A stretch of 64,000 bases of DNA from Xanthobacteraceae bacterium (GCA_019746135.1 JAIESI010000069.1:1-64000); one strand, 5' to 3'; positions 43,890-52,637 are shown, counted from the first letter of the stretch. The notes: generated by a model from the letters alone, not told the origin. Translations and numbers: made by a program.

Positions 43890-45398
43890 ATGCCCATCGA
43901 GCAGGACGAAACTGGCGGCCGCATCTTCTTCTCCTCCACCGGCCGCTCGCTGGAGGACGACGACCAGGTCGTCGTGCTCTCGGTCGGCGTCGACATCGGC
44001 TCGTCGACCTCGCATCTGGTGTTCTCGCGTATCGTGCTGGAGCGGCTCGACAGCCGCTATGTCGTCACCGAGCGCGAGACGTTCTACGCCTCCGACATCC
44101 TGCTCACGCCCTACTCGGCCGAGAACACCATCGACGCCGACGCGCTCGGCGCGTTCATCGCCAAGGAATATGCCGACGCCAAGGTGGAGCCGGGCGAGAT
44201 CGACACCGGCGCGCTGATCCTCACCGGCGTCGCGGTGCAGCGGAAGAACGCGCGCGCCATCGGCGAGCTGTTCGCCAAGGAAGCCGGCAAGCTCGTCGCG
44301 GTGTCGGCCGGCGACAATCTCGAGACGGTGATGGCGGCCTACGGCTCGGGCGCAGTGGCGCGCTCGATCCGCGACGAATGCGTGGTGATGAACGTCGACG
44401 TGGGCGGCGGCACGTCGAAGATCGCGGTGTGCGCCGAGGGCAAGGTGATCGACGTCGCCGCGGTCGACATCGGCGCCCGCCTCCTGTGTCTCGCGGGCGA
44501 CGGCACGATCCTGCGGATCGAGGAGGCCGGGCGACGGCATGCCCTGGACGTGGGCCTCCGCATCGCGCCGGGCGACAAGCTCACGCTGGACCAGGCGCGG
44601 ACCGTGTGCAGCGCGATGGCGGACAAGCTGTTCGAGACCATGCGCGGCGGCGTGCCGACCGCGCAAGGCGTCTCGCTGTTGCGGACGGAACCGCTTTCGC
44701 AGAAGCACAATGTCGGACGAATCCAGTTTTCCGGCGGCGTGTCGGAATTCATCACCGGCAACGAAACCCAGAAGTTCGGCGATCTCGGGCCGATCCTTGC
44801 AGACGAAATCCGCAAGCGCGTCGATGCGTTCTGTCCGAATCTGGAGCCTTCCATCGAAGGCATCCGCGCCACCGTGGTCGGCGCTTCGCAATACACCATT
44901 CAATTGAGCGGCAGTACGATTTTCGTCTCGCCGCTCGACGCGTTGCCGCTCCGCAACGTGCCGGTGATCGCGCCTTCGCTGCCACTGTCCGGCGAGACCA
45001 TCGACCCCGCGGCCGTTGCGCGCGAAACGCAGGCGATGCTCAAGCGGCTCGACCTCGCGGGCGGTGAGCAGCCGGTCGCCGTGTTCGTGCCCTGGCAGGG
45101 TTCCGCCACGTTCCAGCGGCTCGACGCGTTCTGCAAAGGCGTCGCCGACGGGCTCGCGAGCGTGTTGAAGAACGGCCATCCGCTGGTGCTGGCCGGCGAC
45201 GGCGATGTCGGCGGCCTGCTCGGCATCCACCTGCACGAGGAAATGAAGCTCGCAAACCCGGTGGTGTCGATCGACGGCCTCGAGCTCAAGGAATTCGACT
45301 ACATCGACATCGGCACGATGCTGGACAGCTCCGGCGCGGTGCCGGTCGTCATCAAATCGCTGATCTTCCCCGCCGCAGCGCCGGACCGGCCGCGTTAG
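43890..45398 (+). CDS. eutA: Ethanolamine ammonia-lyase reactivating factor EutA
   Basis: 502-residue EutA-family protein. EutA uses ATP to release damaged cobalamin from ethanolamine ammonia-lyase. The actin-like ATPase motifs are visible: VGVDIGSSTSHLVFSRIV near 28-45 and NVDVGGGTSKIAV near 170. Later it has FSGGVSEF. The lyase genes eutB and eutC are not in the window, which is unusual because eutA is normally beside them. The ATG at 43890 has AGGA about 9-10 nt upstream. Flanking genes (amidohydrolase, ABC transporter) do not belong to the eut pathway. Confidence 0.88.
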   Translation: MPIEQDETGGRIFFSSTGRSLEDDDQVVVLSVGVDIGSSTSHLVFSRIVLERLDSRYVVTERETFYASDILLTPYSAENTIDADALGAFIAKEYADAKVEPGEIDTGALILTGVAVQRKNARAIGELFAKEAGKLVAVSAGDNLETVMAAYGSGAVARSIRDECVVMNVDVGGGTSKIAVCAEGKVIDVAAVDIGARLLCLAGDGTILRIEEAGRRHALDVGLRIAPGDKLTLDQARTVCSAMADKLFETMRGGVPTAQGVSLLRTEPLSQKHNVGRIQFSGGVSEFITGNETQKFGDLGPILADEIRKRVDAFCPNLEPSIEGIRATVVGASQYTIQLSGSTIFVSPLDALPLRNVPVIAPSLPLSGETIDPAAVARETQAMLKRLDLAGGEQPVAVFVPWQGSATFQRLDAFCKGVADGLASVLKNGHPLVLAGDGDVGGLLGIHLHEEMKLANPVVSIDGLELKEFDYIDIGTMLDSSGAVPVVIKSLIFPAAAPDRPR

Positions 45399-45549
45399 CC
45401 GCATGCGTGGCCCATTTCGGGCCAGCCGCAGGTTCCCGCTCGTCAGCCCCTGCGGCCTCTTGTCCGGGGCAGGCCTCTCCCGGCCGTGGTCTACTGTGAC
45501 AAAGCCGTCATAAGGCTTGGGGTCATAAGGTTTGGGGAGGCGTCGGGGG

Positions 45550-47304
45550 ATGCCGCGTTTCATGCTCACGCTGCGCGCGTTTCTCGCGCTGGCGTTGCCC
45601 TACTTCCGTTCGTCGGAGGACCGCTGGCGCGGCCGGGCGCTGCTCGCCGGCGTGATCGCGGCCGAGTTCGCGCTGGTCTATGTCGCGGTCCTCACCAACC
45701 AGTGGAACGGCCGCTTCTTCAACGCGCTCGAGGCGCGCAACTGGGACAAGGTTCAGATCGAGCTTCTGGTGTTCCTGCTGATCGTGCTCGCGAACACGGC
45801 CGCGGGCGCCGGCATGTGGTGGGTCGGCCAGCACTTCCAGATGCGCTGGCGGCGCTGGATGACGGAGCGCTTCGCCGGCAACTGGATGGTCAACGGCCGG
45901 CACTATCGGATCCGCTTCATCGGCCCCGAGATAGACAACATCCATCTGCGGATCGCCAACGACATCTACATCTTCATCCAGAAGACTTACGAGGTCGGCA
46001 GCGCACTGGTGGGCGTTCTGGTGACGCTGATCTCGTTCGCCATCATCCTCGCCGGGCTCTCGGCGATCACGCCGCTGCCCCTGTTCGGTCACGACTTTTC
46101 ATTCCCGGGCTACCTGATCGTCGTCGCGATCTGCTACGCCTGCATCGCGACGACGATCGCGCATTTCGTCGGCCGCCGCCTCATTCACCTGAATTTCCAG
46201 CAGCAGCGCCGCGAAGCGGACATCCGCTTCGCCACCGCACGCGTCACCGACCACTCCGAGCAGGTCGCGCTGCTCAAGGCCGAGGCGGTCGAACGGACCG
46301 AGATCGGCCGGAGGTTCGGCGCGCTCATCACCAACTGGCGGATGCTCGCCGCGGTGCAGACGCGGCTCACCGGCTTCACCTACGGCTATGCCCAGGTGTC
46401 GATGATCTTTCCGACATTGGTGGTGACGCCGGCCTATCTGGTCGGCGCGATTCCGCTCGGCGTGCTGGTGCAGGCGGCGGCGGCGTTCCAGAAGGTCGAG
46501 ACGTCCTGCGCCTACTTCATCAACTACTACAGCCGCATCGCCGAATGGAAAGCCGCGCTCGACCGCCTCTGGCAGCTCGAGATGGCGCTGGCGCGCGTCG
46601 ACACCACCGCGCCCGCGCACGGCGCGATCGAGGTCATTCACGAGCCGCGCCAGGATCTCGCGCTGGAGGGACTGGTCCTGCGCAGCGAGGGCGGCGACCG
46701 CATCACCGGCGTTCCGGACCTCGCGCTCCGCGCCGGCGACCGGCTGCTGATCAACGGCGCGTCGGGATCGGGCAAGACCACGCTGTTCCGCGCACTCGCC
46801 GGCATCTGGCCGTTCGGCGAAGGCCTGATCCGGATGCCGACCGGCACCCGCGTGCTCACGCTGTCGGCGCGGCCGTATTTTCCTCTGGGCTCGCTGCGTC
46901 AGGCGCTCGCGGCGCCGGCGCTCGCCGCGGAGGTGTCCGACGCGGAGATGAGAGGCGCGATGCGCGCGGCGGGGCTCATGCATCTCATCGACCGGCTCGA
47001 CGAAGAGGCCGACTGGACCACGGCGCTGTCCGCCGGCGAGCAGCGCCGCATCGGCCTCACCCGCGCGCTTCTGCTTCGTCCCGACGTGCTGCTGATCGAC
47101 GATGCAGACGTCACCTCCGACATCGGCCGCGCGAAAGAGTTCTACGATCTGCTCGCCGAGCTGCTGTCCGAGGCGATCATCGTTTCCGCAAGCAGCTCAT
47201 CGATGCTGGCGGGCTTCCATCACAACGCCATCACGATCGGACAGGGCGAGCGGCCGCCGCAGCAGGCGGCCCAGCGGGTGCTCGCGATCGCGACGCCGGC
47301 TTGA
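45550..47304 (+). CDS. ABC transporter, YddA/SbmA-like permease fused to a degenerate ATPase domain
   Basis: 584-residue half-transporter. An N-terminal six-helix membrane domain of the ABC_membrane_2 (SbmA/BacA, YddA) type spans about 20-320, with the motif NQWNGRFFNALEARNWD. The ATPase domain has an intact Walker A GASGSGKTT (403-411) and signature LSAGEQRR (493-500). However, the Q-loop Gln is replaced (SARPY, residue 440), the Walker B Glu is Asp518 (LLIDDAD), and the H-loop His is replaced by Ser (near 549). ATP hydrolysis is therefore likely weak or absent unless paired with another half. The ATG at 45550 follows GGAGG by 9 nt. Family substrates are peptides or long-chain compounds. Confidence 0.87.
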   Translation: MPRFMLTLRAFLALALPYFRSSEDRWRGRALLAGVIAAEFALVYVAVLTNQWNGRFFNALEARNWDKVQIELLVFLLIVLANTAAGAGMWWVGQHFQMRWRRWMTERFAGNWMVNGRHYRIRFIGPEIDNIHLRIANDIYIFIQKTYEVGSALVGVLVTLISFAIILAGLSAITPLPLFGHDFSFPGYLIVVAICYACIATTIAHFVGRRLIHLNFQQQRREADIRFATARVTDHSEQVALLKAEAVERTEIGRRFGALITNWRMLAAVQTRLTGFTYGYAQVSMIFPTLVVTPAYLVGAIPLGVLVQAAAAFQKVETSCAYFINYYSRIAEWKAALDRLWQLEMALARVDTTAPAHGAIEVIHEPRQDLALEGLVLRSEGGDRITGVPDLALRAGDRLLINGASGSGKTTLFRALAGIWPFGEGLIRMPTGTRVLTLSARPYFPLGSLRQALAAPALAAEVSDAEMRGAMRAAGLMHLIDRLDEEADWTTALSAGEQRRIGLTRALLLRPDVLLIDDADVTSDIGRAKEFYDLLAELLSEAIIVSASSSSMLAGFHHNAITIGQGERPPQQAAQRVLAIATPA

Positions 47305-47311
47305 GCTTTCG

Positions 47312-47902
47312 TCAGACCGTCACGAGCAGAACGGCTCCGACCGCGGCGATGGCGCCACCCGCGGTGCGTGCGGCAAAACGAACCGGCAGGCGGTTGGCCG
47401 CAAGGCCGATGGCGAGGCCCACGAGATGGAGCGCGAGCGTCGCGGCAACGAAGCCCGCGCCATAGCCGAGCGCCGAGGCCTGCGCCGGCAGCTCGACGCC
47501 GTGCGCGTAGCCATGCAGCAGCGCGAACAGACCGATCAGCGGCAGGCTCACCGCAAGCGACGGACGCCAGGTCAGCGCGATCGCCGCGCCGAGCACCAGC
47601 ACCGACGCCGTGATGCCGATCTCGACCCACGGCAGCGTCACGCCGGAGAAGCCGATCGCCGCGCCCGCGGCCATCACCGCCGGAAAGGCCAGCGGCAGGA
47701 GCCACAGCGCCCGGCCGCCGAGCTGCGAGGCCCAGAGGCCGACCGCCACCATCGCCAGCAGGTGGTCGAGGCCGGAGAGCGGATGCGCGAAGCCCGCGGC
47801 AAAGCCGATATGCGAATGGTCGCCGGGATGGGCGAAGGCCGCCGTGCTGAACGCAGTGGCAAGAAGGGCGAGCGAAGCGGTGCTGGCAATGCGGCGCATC
47901 AT
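47312..47902 (-). CDS. hupE: HupE/UreJ-family membrane protein
   Basis: About 196 residues, with a signal peptide (ATAFSTAAFA/HPGDHSH), a His-rich mature start and six membrane helices. The motif HPLSGLDHLLAMVAVGLWA is diagnostic of HupE/UreJ, which move nickel or cobalt for hydrogenase or urease. Neither enzyme is in the window, so it may supply metal to distant genes, for example cobalt for the cobalamin needed by ethanolamine ammonia-lyase. ATG 47902 or 47899 both fit the GAGG site. It converges on the ABC gene with a 7 bp gap. Confidence 0.87.
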   Translation of the reverse strand: MMRRIASTASLALLATAFSTAAFAHPGDHSHIGFAAGFAHPLSGLDHLLAMVAVGLWASQLGGRALWLLPLAFPAVMAAGAAIGFSGVTLPWVEIGITASVLVLGAAIALTWRPSLAVSLPLIGLFALLHGYAHGVELPAQASALGYGAGFVAATLALHLVGLAIGLAANRLPVRFAARTAGGAIAAVGAVLLVTV

Positions 47903-47984
47903 GTTCCTCACATCACGTTCCTTATGGGAGAACGGCGAAACCCGGTAAGCAAGTCTAGCGAATTTTGCTTATCCGCGGAAAGCG

Positions 47985-48347
47985 TCAATCGACGTCGATG
48001 AACACGGTCCCGCCCTCGACGGTTGCAGGGTAGGTCTTCACCGGGATCATGCAGGGTGGCGACACCACCTCGCCGGTCTTGATGTCGAACTGGCCGTTGT
48101 GGAAGTTGCACTCGACCACGTCGCCGTCGATGTAGCCCTCCGACAACGAGCCGGGCCCGTGGGTGCAGGCGTCGTCGGTCACGTAGAACGTCCCCTCGAC
48201 ATTGAAAACGGCAACAGTCAGGCCGGCGGCTTCGACGCGCAGCGCGGTGCCCGCGGCAACCTCGTCGGCCTTGCAAAGTTCAACTCTGGCAGTCACGGCA
48301 GTGGGTTCTCTCACGTTGAGGATAGGGCTAGATTTGACCTGGATCAT
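47985..48347 (-). CDS. Rieske [2Fe-2S] ferredoxin
   Basis: 120-residue soluble Rieske protein. Ligands are Cys61 and His63 (CTH) and Cys80 and His83 (CNFH) at normal spacing. It is the size of the ferredoxin component of three-component ring-hydroxylating dioxygenases. It lies divergent from the oxygenase gene at 48503, sharing the intergenic region, and should carry electrons from the reductase (probably 55405) to that oxygenase. The start is uncertain: GTG 48296 or 48314 would remove a leader not usual in this family. Confidence 0.87.
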   Translation of the reverse strand: MIQVKSSPILNVREPTAVTARVELCKADEVAAGTALRVEAAGLTVAVFNVEGTFYVTDDACTHGPGSLSEGYIDGDVVECNFHNGQFDIKTGEVVSPPCMIPVKTYPATVEGGTVFIDVD

Positions 48348-48390
48348 AGATCACGGGCGCCAAACCTCGGTCAATGCTAGTGGCCTGAAC

Positions 48391-48426
48391 CACTTGAGCT
48401 TTCACTTGAGCCTTCACTTGGGCTAT
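48391..48426. promoter_or_regulatory. Three 12 bp tandem repeats between the Rieske ferredoxin and oxygenase genes
   Basis: CACTTGAGCTTT, CACTTGAGCCTT and CACTTGGGCTAT follow head to tail. They sit in the 155 bp divergent region, 77 bp before the oxygenase ATG. The spacing is close to one helical turn, so a regulator could bind all three on one face. They could equally be replication slippage. No regulator gene is adjacent. Confidence 0.5.
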
Positions 48427-48502
48427 TGCCGGCTTGAGCAATCCGACCCGGCGGCGCTATAGAGCGCAAGACTTTCAGGCGCGAGCCAATCAGGAGTGAG
48501 CG

Positions 48503-49786
48503 ATGCTCCGCAAAGAACAGAACGACCTTCTCACCCAGACCGGCCCCGGCACGCCGATGGGGCAGATGTTCCGCGCGACCTGGCAGCCGGCGCTGCTGTC
48601 GGAGGAACTGCCCGAGCCCGGCTGCCCGCCGGTGCGCGTCAAGCTTCTCTCCGAGCGCCTGCTCGCCTGGCGCGACTCCAACGGCAAGCTCGCGCTGACC
48701 GACGAGTTCTGCGCCCATCGCGGCGTCTCGCTGTGGTTCGGACGAAACGAGCACGGCGGGCTGCGCTGCCCCTACCACGGCTGGAAGTACGACCACACCG
48801 GCCAGTGCGTCGAGGTGCCGTCGGAGCCCACCGAGAGCGGCTACTGCCAGAAGATCAAGCTGAAGTCCTATCCGCTGATCGAGCGCGGCGGCGTGCTGTG
48901 GACCTACATGGGCCCGCCCGAGAAGCAGCCACCGCTGCCGGAGTGGGAATTCGCCATGGTGCCGGCCTCGCACAGCTTCATGTCGAAGCGGCTGCAGGAG
49001 TGCAACTGGCTGCAGGCGATGGAAGGCGGCATCGACTCGAGCCACGTCTCGTTCCTGCATTCGGGCGAGCTCAACAGCGACCCGCTGTTCAAGGGCTCGA
49101 AGGGCAACCAGTACAACATGGGCGACATGAAGCCGGTGTTCGAAGTGGTCGAGAGCCCCGGCGGCCTCTACATCGGCGCGCGAAGGAACGCCGAGGAGGG
49201 CAAGTACTACTGGCGCGTCACCCAGTGGGTAATGCCGGCGTTCACGATGATCCCGCCGCGCGCCGATCATCCGGTGCACGGCCACTTCTGGGTGCCGATC
49301 GACGACCAGAACTGCTGGGCCTGGAGCTTCGACTACAAGGTCACGCGCCCGCTCACCGACAAGGAGCGCAAGGCGATGGAGGCCGGCCAGGGCATCCACG
49401 TCGCCTATGTGCCGGGCACCTACATCCCGGCCGCCAACAAGACCAACGACTACCTGATCGACCGCAAGGCGCAGAAGGAAGGCCGCACCTTCAGCGGCGT
49501 GTTCGGCATCGCCATGCAGGATGCCTCGCTGCAGGAGAGCATGGGACCGATCATCGACCGCACCAAGGAGAATCTCGTCTCCACCGACAACGGCATCATC
49601 ATGGCGCGGCACCGCCTGCTGCGCGCGCTGAAGGTGATGGAAAAGGGCGAGACGCCGCCCGGCGTCAGCCTCGAGCATCAGCATGTGCGCTCGGCGGCCG
49701 TTGTTCTGCCGCCGGACAAGCACTTCAAGGATGCCGCCAAGGAAGCGCTGCGGGTGCAGACCGGCAAAGAGCACGTGACGGTCTGA
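48503..49786 (+). CDS. Rieske aromatic ring-hydroxylating oxygenase, phthalate 4,5-dioxygenase-like
   Basis: 427-residue oxygenase component. The Rieske centre uses Cys70, His72, Cys89 and His92 (CAHRGVSLWFGRN...CPYHGWKY). The catalytic iron is held by His181, His186 and the linked Asp178 (EGGIDSSHVSFLH). Residue patterns after this (WVMPAFTMIPPRADHPVHGHFWVPIDD) place it with the phthalate 4,5-dioxygenase/PobA group, which hydroxylates aromatic carboxylates. There is no beta subunit, as normal for the group. It is followed after 1 nt by an unknown gene. The substrate is inferred from the family only. Confidence 0.9.
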   Translation: MLRKEQNDLLTQTGPGTPMGQMFRATWQPALLSEELPEPGCPPVRVKLLSERLLAWRDSNGKLALTDEFCAHRGVSLWFGRNEHGGLRCPYHGWKYDHTGQCVEVPSEPTESGYCQKIKLKSYPLIERGGVLWTYMGPPEKQPPLPEWEFAMVPASHSFMSKRLQECNWLQAMEGGIDSSHVSFLHSGELNSDPLFKGSKGNQYNMGDMKPVFEVVESPGGLYIGARRNAEEGKYYWRVTQWVMPAFTMIPPRADHPVHGHFWVPIDDQNCWAWSFDYKVTRPLTDKERKAMEAGQGIHVAYVPGTYIPAANKTNDYLIDRKAQKEGRTFSGVFGIAMQDASLQESMGPIIDRTKENLVSTDNGIIMARHRLLRALKVMEKGETPPGVSLEHQHVRSAAVVLPPDKHFKDAAKEALRVQTGKEHVTV

Positions 49787-49787
49787 C

Positions 49788-50291
49788 ATGCAGTCCGAAT
49801 CCGCCCGCATGTCGAGCGCCGCCGAGGCGCGCTTCCGGATCGATGCGCCGAACTCGAAGCCGCGCGCGGTCAAGGTGATCGCGCTCGACCGGCCGAGCGA
49901 ACGCGTGGTCAAGGAGCTGGCGCAACGGCAGTGGAATCGGGCGACCTTCTTCACCGCGTCGGCGTTCGGCAGCGCGCCGAAGCAGGGCGAGAGTTTCGCC
50001 GGCTGGCTCAGCGACCTTGCAGGCCGCACCAAGGACCTGATCGACGAGGTCAACAGCGCCGATCTGGTGGTGATGGTGGCCGCGGCCGGCGAAAGCGCGC
50101 AGGCCGCCTCGATCATCGGCGAGGCCTGCAGCGTCAAGCGGGTGACGACCACCGCGCTGGTGCTCGGCGGCAGCGCTTCCGACGAGGCGTTGTCGAAGAC
50201 GCTTTCTCATTTGCGACCCTGGGCGCTGATGCTGGTGATCGCCAGCGCCGAGGAGTACATCGCCGACATGCTGACGGCGCTCAGAGCCTGA
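49788..50291 (+). CDS. Unrecognised 167-residue protein coupled to the Rieske oxygenase gene
   Basis: I do not recognise the family. The ATG starts 1 nt after the oxygenase stop, so translation is coupled. The sequence has a Rossmann-like alternation (AVKVIALDRPSER; ADLVVMVAAAGESAQAASIIGEACSVKRVTTTALVLGGS), which recalls small nucleotide- or FtsZ-like domains. It has no signal peptide or membrane helix. A helper for the oxygenase is one possibility. The reading frame and codon use look like its neighbours. Confidence 0.7.
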   Translation: MQSESARMSSAAEARFRIDAPNSKPRAVKVIALDRPSERVVKELAQRQWNRATFFTASAFGSAPKQGESFAGWLSDLAGRTKDLIDEVNSADLVVMVAAAGESAQAASIIGEACSVKRVTTTALVLGGSASDEALSKTLSHLRPWALMLVIASAEEYIADMLTALRA

Positions 50292-50302
50292 CGGAGACAT
50301 TC

Positions 50303-50518
50303 ATGGCGAAGCGTTTTCTGATTGCAGCGAGTCTCGCCGTTGCCATGCTTGGCAGTGCGAACGCTCAGACCGTCTCGCGGGAGCAGAAGCAGGAAACCTG
50401 CAACTTCGGCGCCGACAGCCAGAAGCTGACCGGCGCGAAGCGCAAGAGCTTCATCGCCAAGTGCATGTCGGACAAGGATTCGCCGCGCGGCAAGCCGACC
50501 GGCGCCGCGGCGCGGTAG
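50303..50518 (+). CDS. PsiF-repeat small exported protein
   Basis: 71-residue protein with a signal peptide (RFLIAASLAVAMLGSANA) and one PsiF-type repeat: QETCNFGADSQKLTGAKRKSFIAKCMSDK, with the paired Cys of that family. Members are annotated as phosphate-starvation inducible in enterics; function is unknown. CGGAG lies 6 nt before the ATG. It follows the preceding gene by 11 nt. Confidence 0.85.
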   Translation: MAKRFLIAASLAVAMLGSANAQTVSREQKQETCNFGADSQKLTGAKRKSFIAKCMSDKDSPRGKPTGAAAR

Positions 50519-50550
50519 TTTCAGATCAACAGTTGCGGAAGGTTGGCGCG

Positions 50551-50610
50551 GTCATTCCGGGGCGCGCCCGCCAGCGCGTGAACGCGCTTATGGCGGCGCC
50601 CCGGAGTGAC
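50551..50610. repeat. Short family B repeat with a reduced nested element
   Basis: Arms GTCATTCCGGGGCGC and GCGCCCCGGAGTGAC (one mismatch) enclose 50571-50593, a 23 bp version of the nested element lacking its central GTCGAAGACGC part. It lies between the convergent psiF-like and Bug 5 genes. Confidence 0.85.
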
Positions 50611-50626
50611 AGCGGAGAGCTGGACT

Positions 50627-51616
50627 TCAATTCGTCGGAACGAGATTGATGTCCTTGGCGAGCTTCACCGTCGACGTGATCTCGTTGTGGAAGAACGTGG
50701 TGAACTCGTCGACGCCCATCGGCTTCGGCAGCACGCCAAGCTGCGTGAGGCGCTCCCGCACCGCCGGCACCGCAAGCGCCTTGTTGGTTTCGGCGTGCAG
50801 CCGCTCGACGATGGCGCGCGGGGTTTTCGCCGGAAACGCCAGCCCGCCCCAGAACAGATATTCGGCATCGGGGTAGCCCGCCTCGGCGACCGTCTGCACG
50901 TCCGGCAGCGCGGGCGCGCGCTGCGGCGTGCTGACGGCAAGGGCGACGATTTTGCCCTCGCGAATGTTGGGCAGCGCCGGCGTGATCGGCAGGTAGTAGA
51001 AGTCGACGCGCCCGGTCATCACCTCGGTGAACGCCTCGACCGGTCCGCGGAACGGGATGTGCTGGACGTTGATGCCGGTCGCAAGGCGCAACCGCTCCGC
51101 CGCCCAGTGCGAGGCCGAACCGAGGCCGGCGGACGCGAAGTTCAGCGCACCGGGCTTCGCCTTGGCCGCCGCAACAAGATCGGCAACGGACTTCCAGCCC
51201 TTTGACGGCGCGGCGACCAGCACGCTCGGCTGCACGCCGAACAGCGCCGCCGGCGCAAAATCGCGGAACGGATCGTAGGACAACGTCTTGTGCAGCACGA
51301 CGTAGGAGCTCTGCGACGACGTCAGCAGCAGCACGGTGTAGCCGTCGGGCTCGGCCTTCGCCACGGAGGCGGTGCCGATGGTCCCGCCGCCGCCCGGCCG
51401 GTTTTCCAATACGAAGCTCTGGCCGATCTGCTTCGACACCTGGTCGAGCACGATGCGGGCGATGGTGTCGCCGGCGTTGCCAGCCGAAACCGCGCTAATG
51501 GCGCTGATCGGCCGGCTCGGCCAGGTGTCCGCCACCGCGTCCACTGCCACCGCTTGGCTGAAGATCATGAGAACGGCGCTCGCCACAGCGCCGCGCAAGG
51601 CGCGCACTGACGTCAT
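50627..51616 (-). CDS. TctC/Bug-family solute-binding protein 5
   Basis: 329-residue exported binding protein of the same subgroup as Bug 4 (IPFRGPVEAFTEVMTGRVDFYYLPI). The signal peptide ends VDAVA/DTWPSRPIS. GGGAGG lies 5 nt before the ATG at 51616. It is the downstream neighbour of the LysR gene on the same strand, with a 139 bp gap, so that regulator may control it. Confidence 0.92.
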   Translation of the reverse strand: MTSVRALRGAVASAVLMIFSQAVAVDAVADTWPSRPISAISAVSAGNAGDTIARIVLDQVSKQIGQSFVLENRPGGGGTIGTASVAKAEPDGYTVLLLTSSQSSYVVLHKTLSYDPFRDFAPAALFGVQPSVLVAAPSKGWKSVADLVAAAKAKPGALNFASAGLGSASHWAAERLRLATGINVQHIPFRGPVEAFTEVMTGRVDFYYLPITPALPNIREGKIVALAVSTPQRAPALPDVQTVAEAGYPDAEYLFWGGLAFPAKTPRAIVERLHAETNKALAVPAVRERLTQLGVLPKPMGVDEFTTFFHNEITSTVKLAKDINLVPTN

Positions 51617-51755
51617 GTTGTCCTCCCTGAGGTCGCGCCGAAGCTCTGACCGGCGTTCTGGTCGCGACAAAGCGCCGGTGGCGGGCCGCATCCCCGGAGG
51701 CCTGGCTCACCGGCTGCAACGGTCAGGATGATCCTGTTTGGCTAAGGCAGCAAGG

Positions 51756-52637
51756 CTATTGCCGTGCCGAAATACCGGCGGCCTGACCGATCCAGGCCCG
51801 GAATGCACGGAACGCCGCCTCGTCCTGGCGGCCCTCGCGCCAGACCAGATACCAGTGCTCGCCCTTGGACACCGACAGGGCGAAGGGCGCGACGAGCCGC
51901 CGCGCCTCGAGGTCATCGTCGACATAGGGGCTGACGCCGATCGCGACACCGACGCCGTCGGCCGCCGCCTGCAGCGCCTGGCCGTAGTATTCGAACTCCG
52001 GGCCCTTGGCCCGCACCTTCGACAAGCCCGCCGCCTTGAACCATTGCGGCCATTCGTCCGCCGCGTGCGCGACGCGCAGCAGCGTCGCGTTGCGAAGATC
52101 GTCCGGCGTCTTCAACCGCTTCGCCAGCGCGGGCGTGCAGACCGGGGTGAAATCCGCGGCAAACAGTTTCTCCGAGGCAAAGCCGGGCCAGTCGCCTGAG
52201 CCGAGCCGGATGCCGCAGGTCCAGTCGTCGTTGTAGGGCACCGTCGCGCCGCCGGTGGCGAACCGCACCTCCACGTCCGGCGCCTGCTTCTGGAAATCGG
52301 CGAGCCGCGGAATGAGCCAGCGCGTGGCGAACGTCGGCCCGACGCCGACGGTCAGCACACGCGAGCCCGCCATCGCGGTGACCTGGGCCGTGAGATTGGC
52401 GAGCTGGTCGAAGATCGGCGAGAGCCCGGCCTGATAGGCGCGGCCCGCGGCCGTCAGACCCAACCGGTTGGCCTTGCGCTCGAACAGCGGCACGCCGAGC
52501 CGCTGCTCCAGAAGCTGCACCATCCGGCTGACCGCGGCCGGCGTGACGTGCAGTTCGCCCGCAGCCTTGGCGAAACTTTCGGCGCGCGCCGCCGCCTCGA
52601 ACGCGCGGACGCCGTTCAGGAAAGGAAGCTTACGCAT
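51756..52637 (-). CDS. LysR-family regulator, GcvA type
   Basis: 293-residue LysR regulator. The winged helix is at 6-64 (LNGVRAFEAAARAESFAKAAGELHVTPAAVSRMVQLLEQRLGVPLFER), followed by the effector domain with GcvA/AmpR features. It is divergent from the TauE/SafE gene at 52811 and upstream of Bug 5. LysR proteins usually act on the divergent gene. The effector is unknown. Confidence 0.9.
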   Translation of the reverse strand: MRKLPFLNGVRAFEAAARAESFAKAAGELHVTPAAVSRMVQLLEQRLGVPLFERKANRLGLTAAGRAYQAGLSPIFDQLANLTAQVTAMAGSRVLTVGVGPTFATRWLIPRLADFQKQAPDVEVRFATGGATVPYNDDWTCGIRLGSGDWPGFASEKLFAADFTPVCTPALAKRLKTPDDLRNATLLRVAHAADEWPQWFKAAGLSKVRAKGPEFEYYGQALQAAADGVGVAIGVSPYVDDDLEARRLVAPFALSVSKGEHWYLVWREGRQDEAAFRAFRAWIGQAAGISARQ

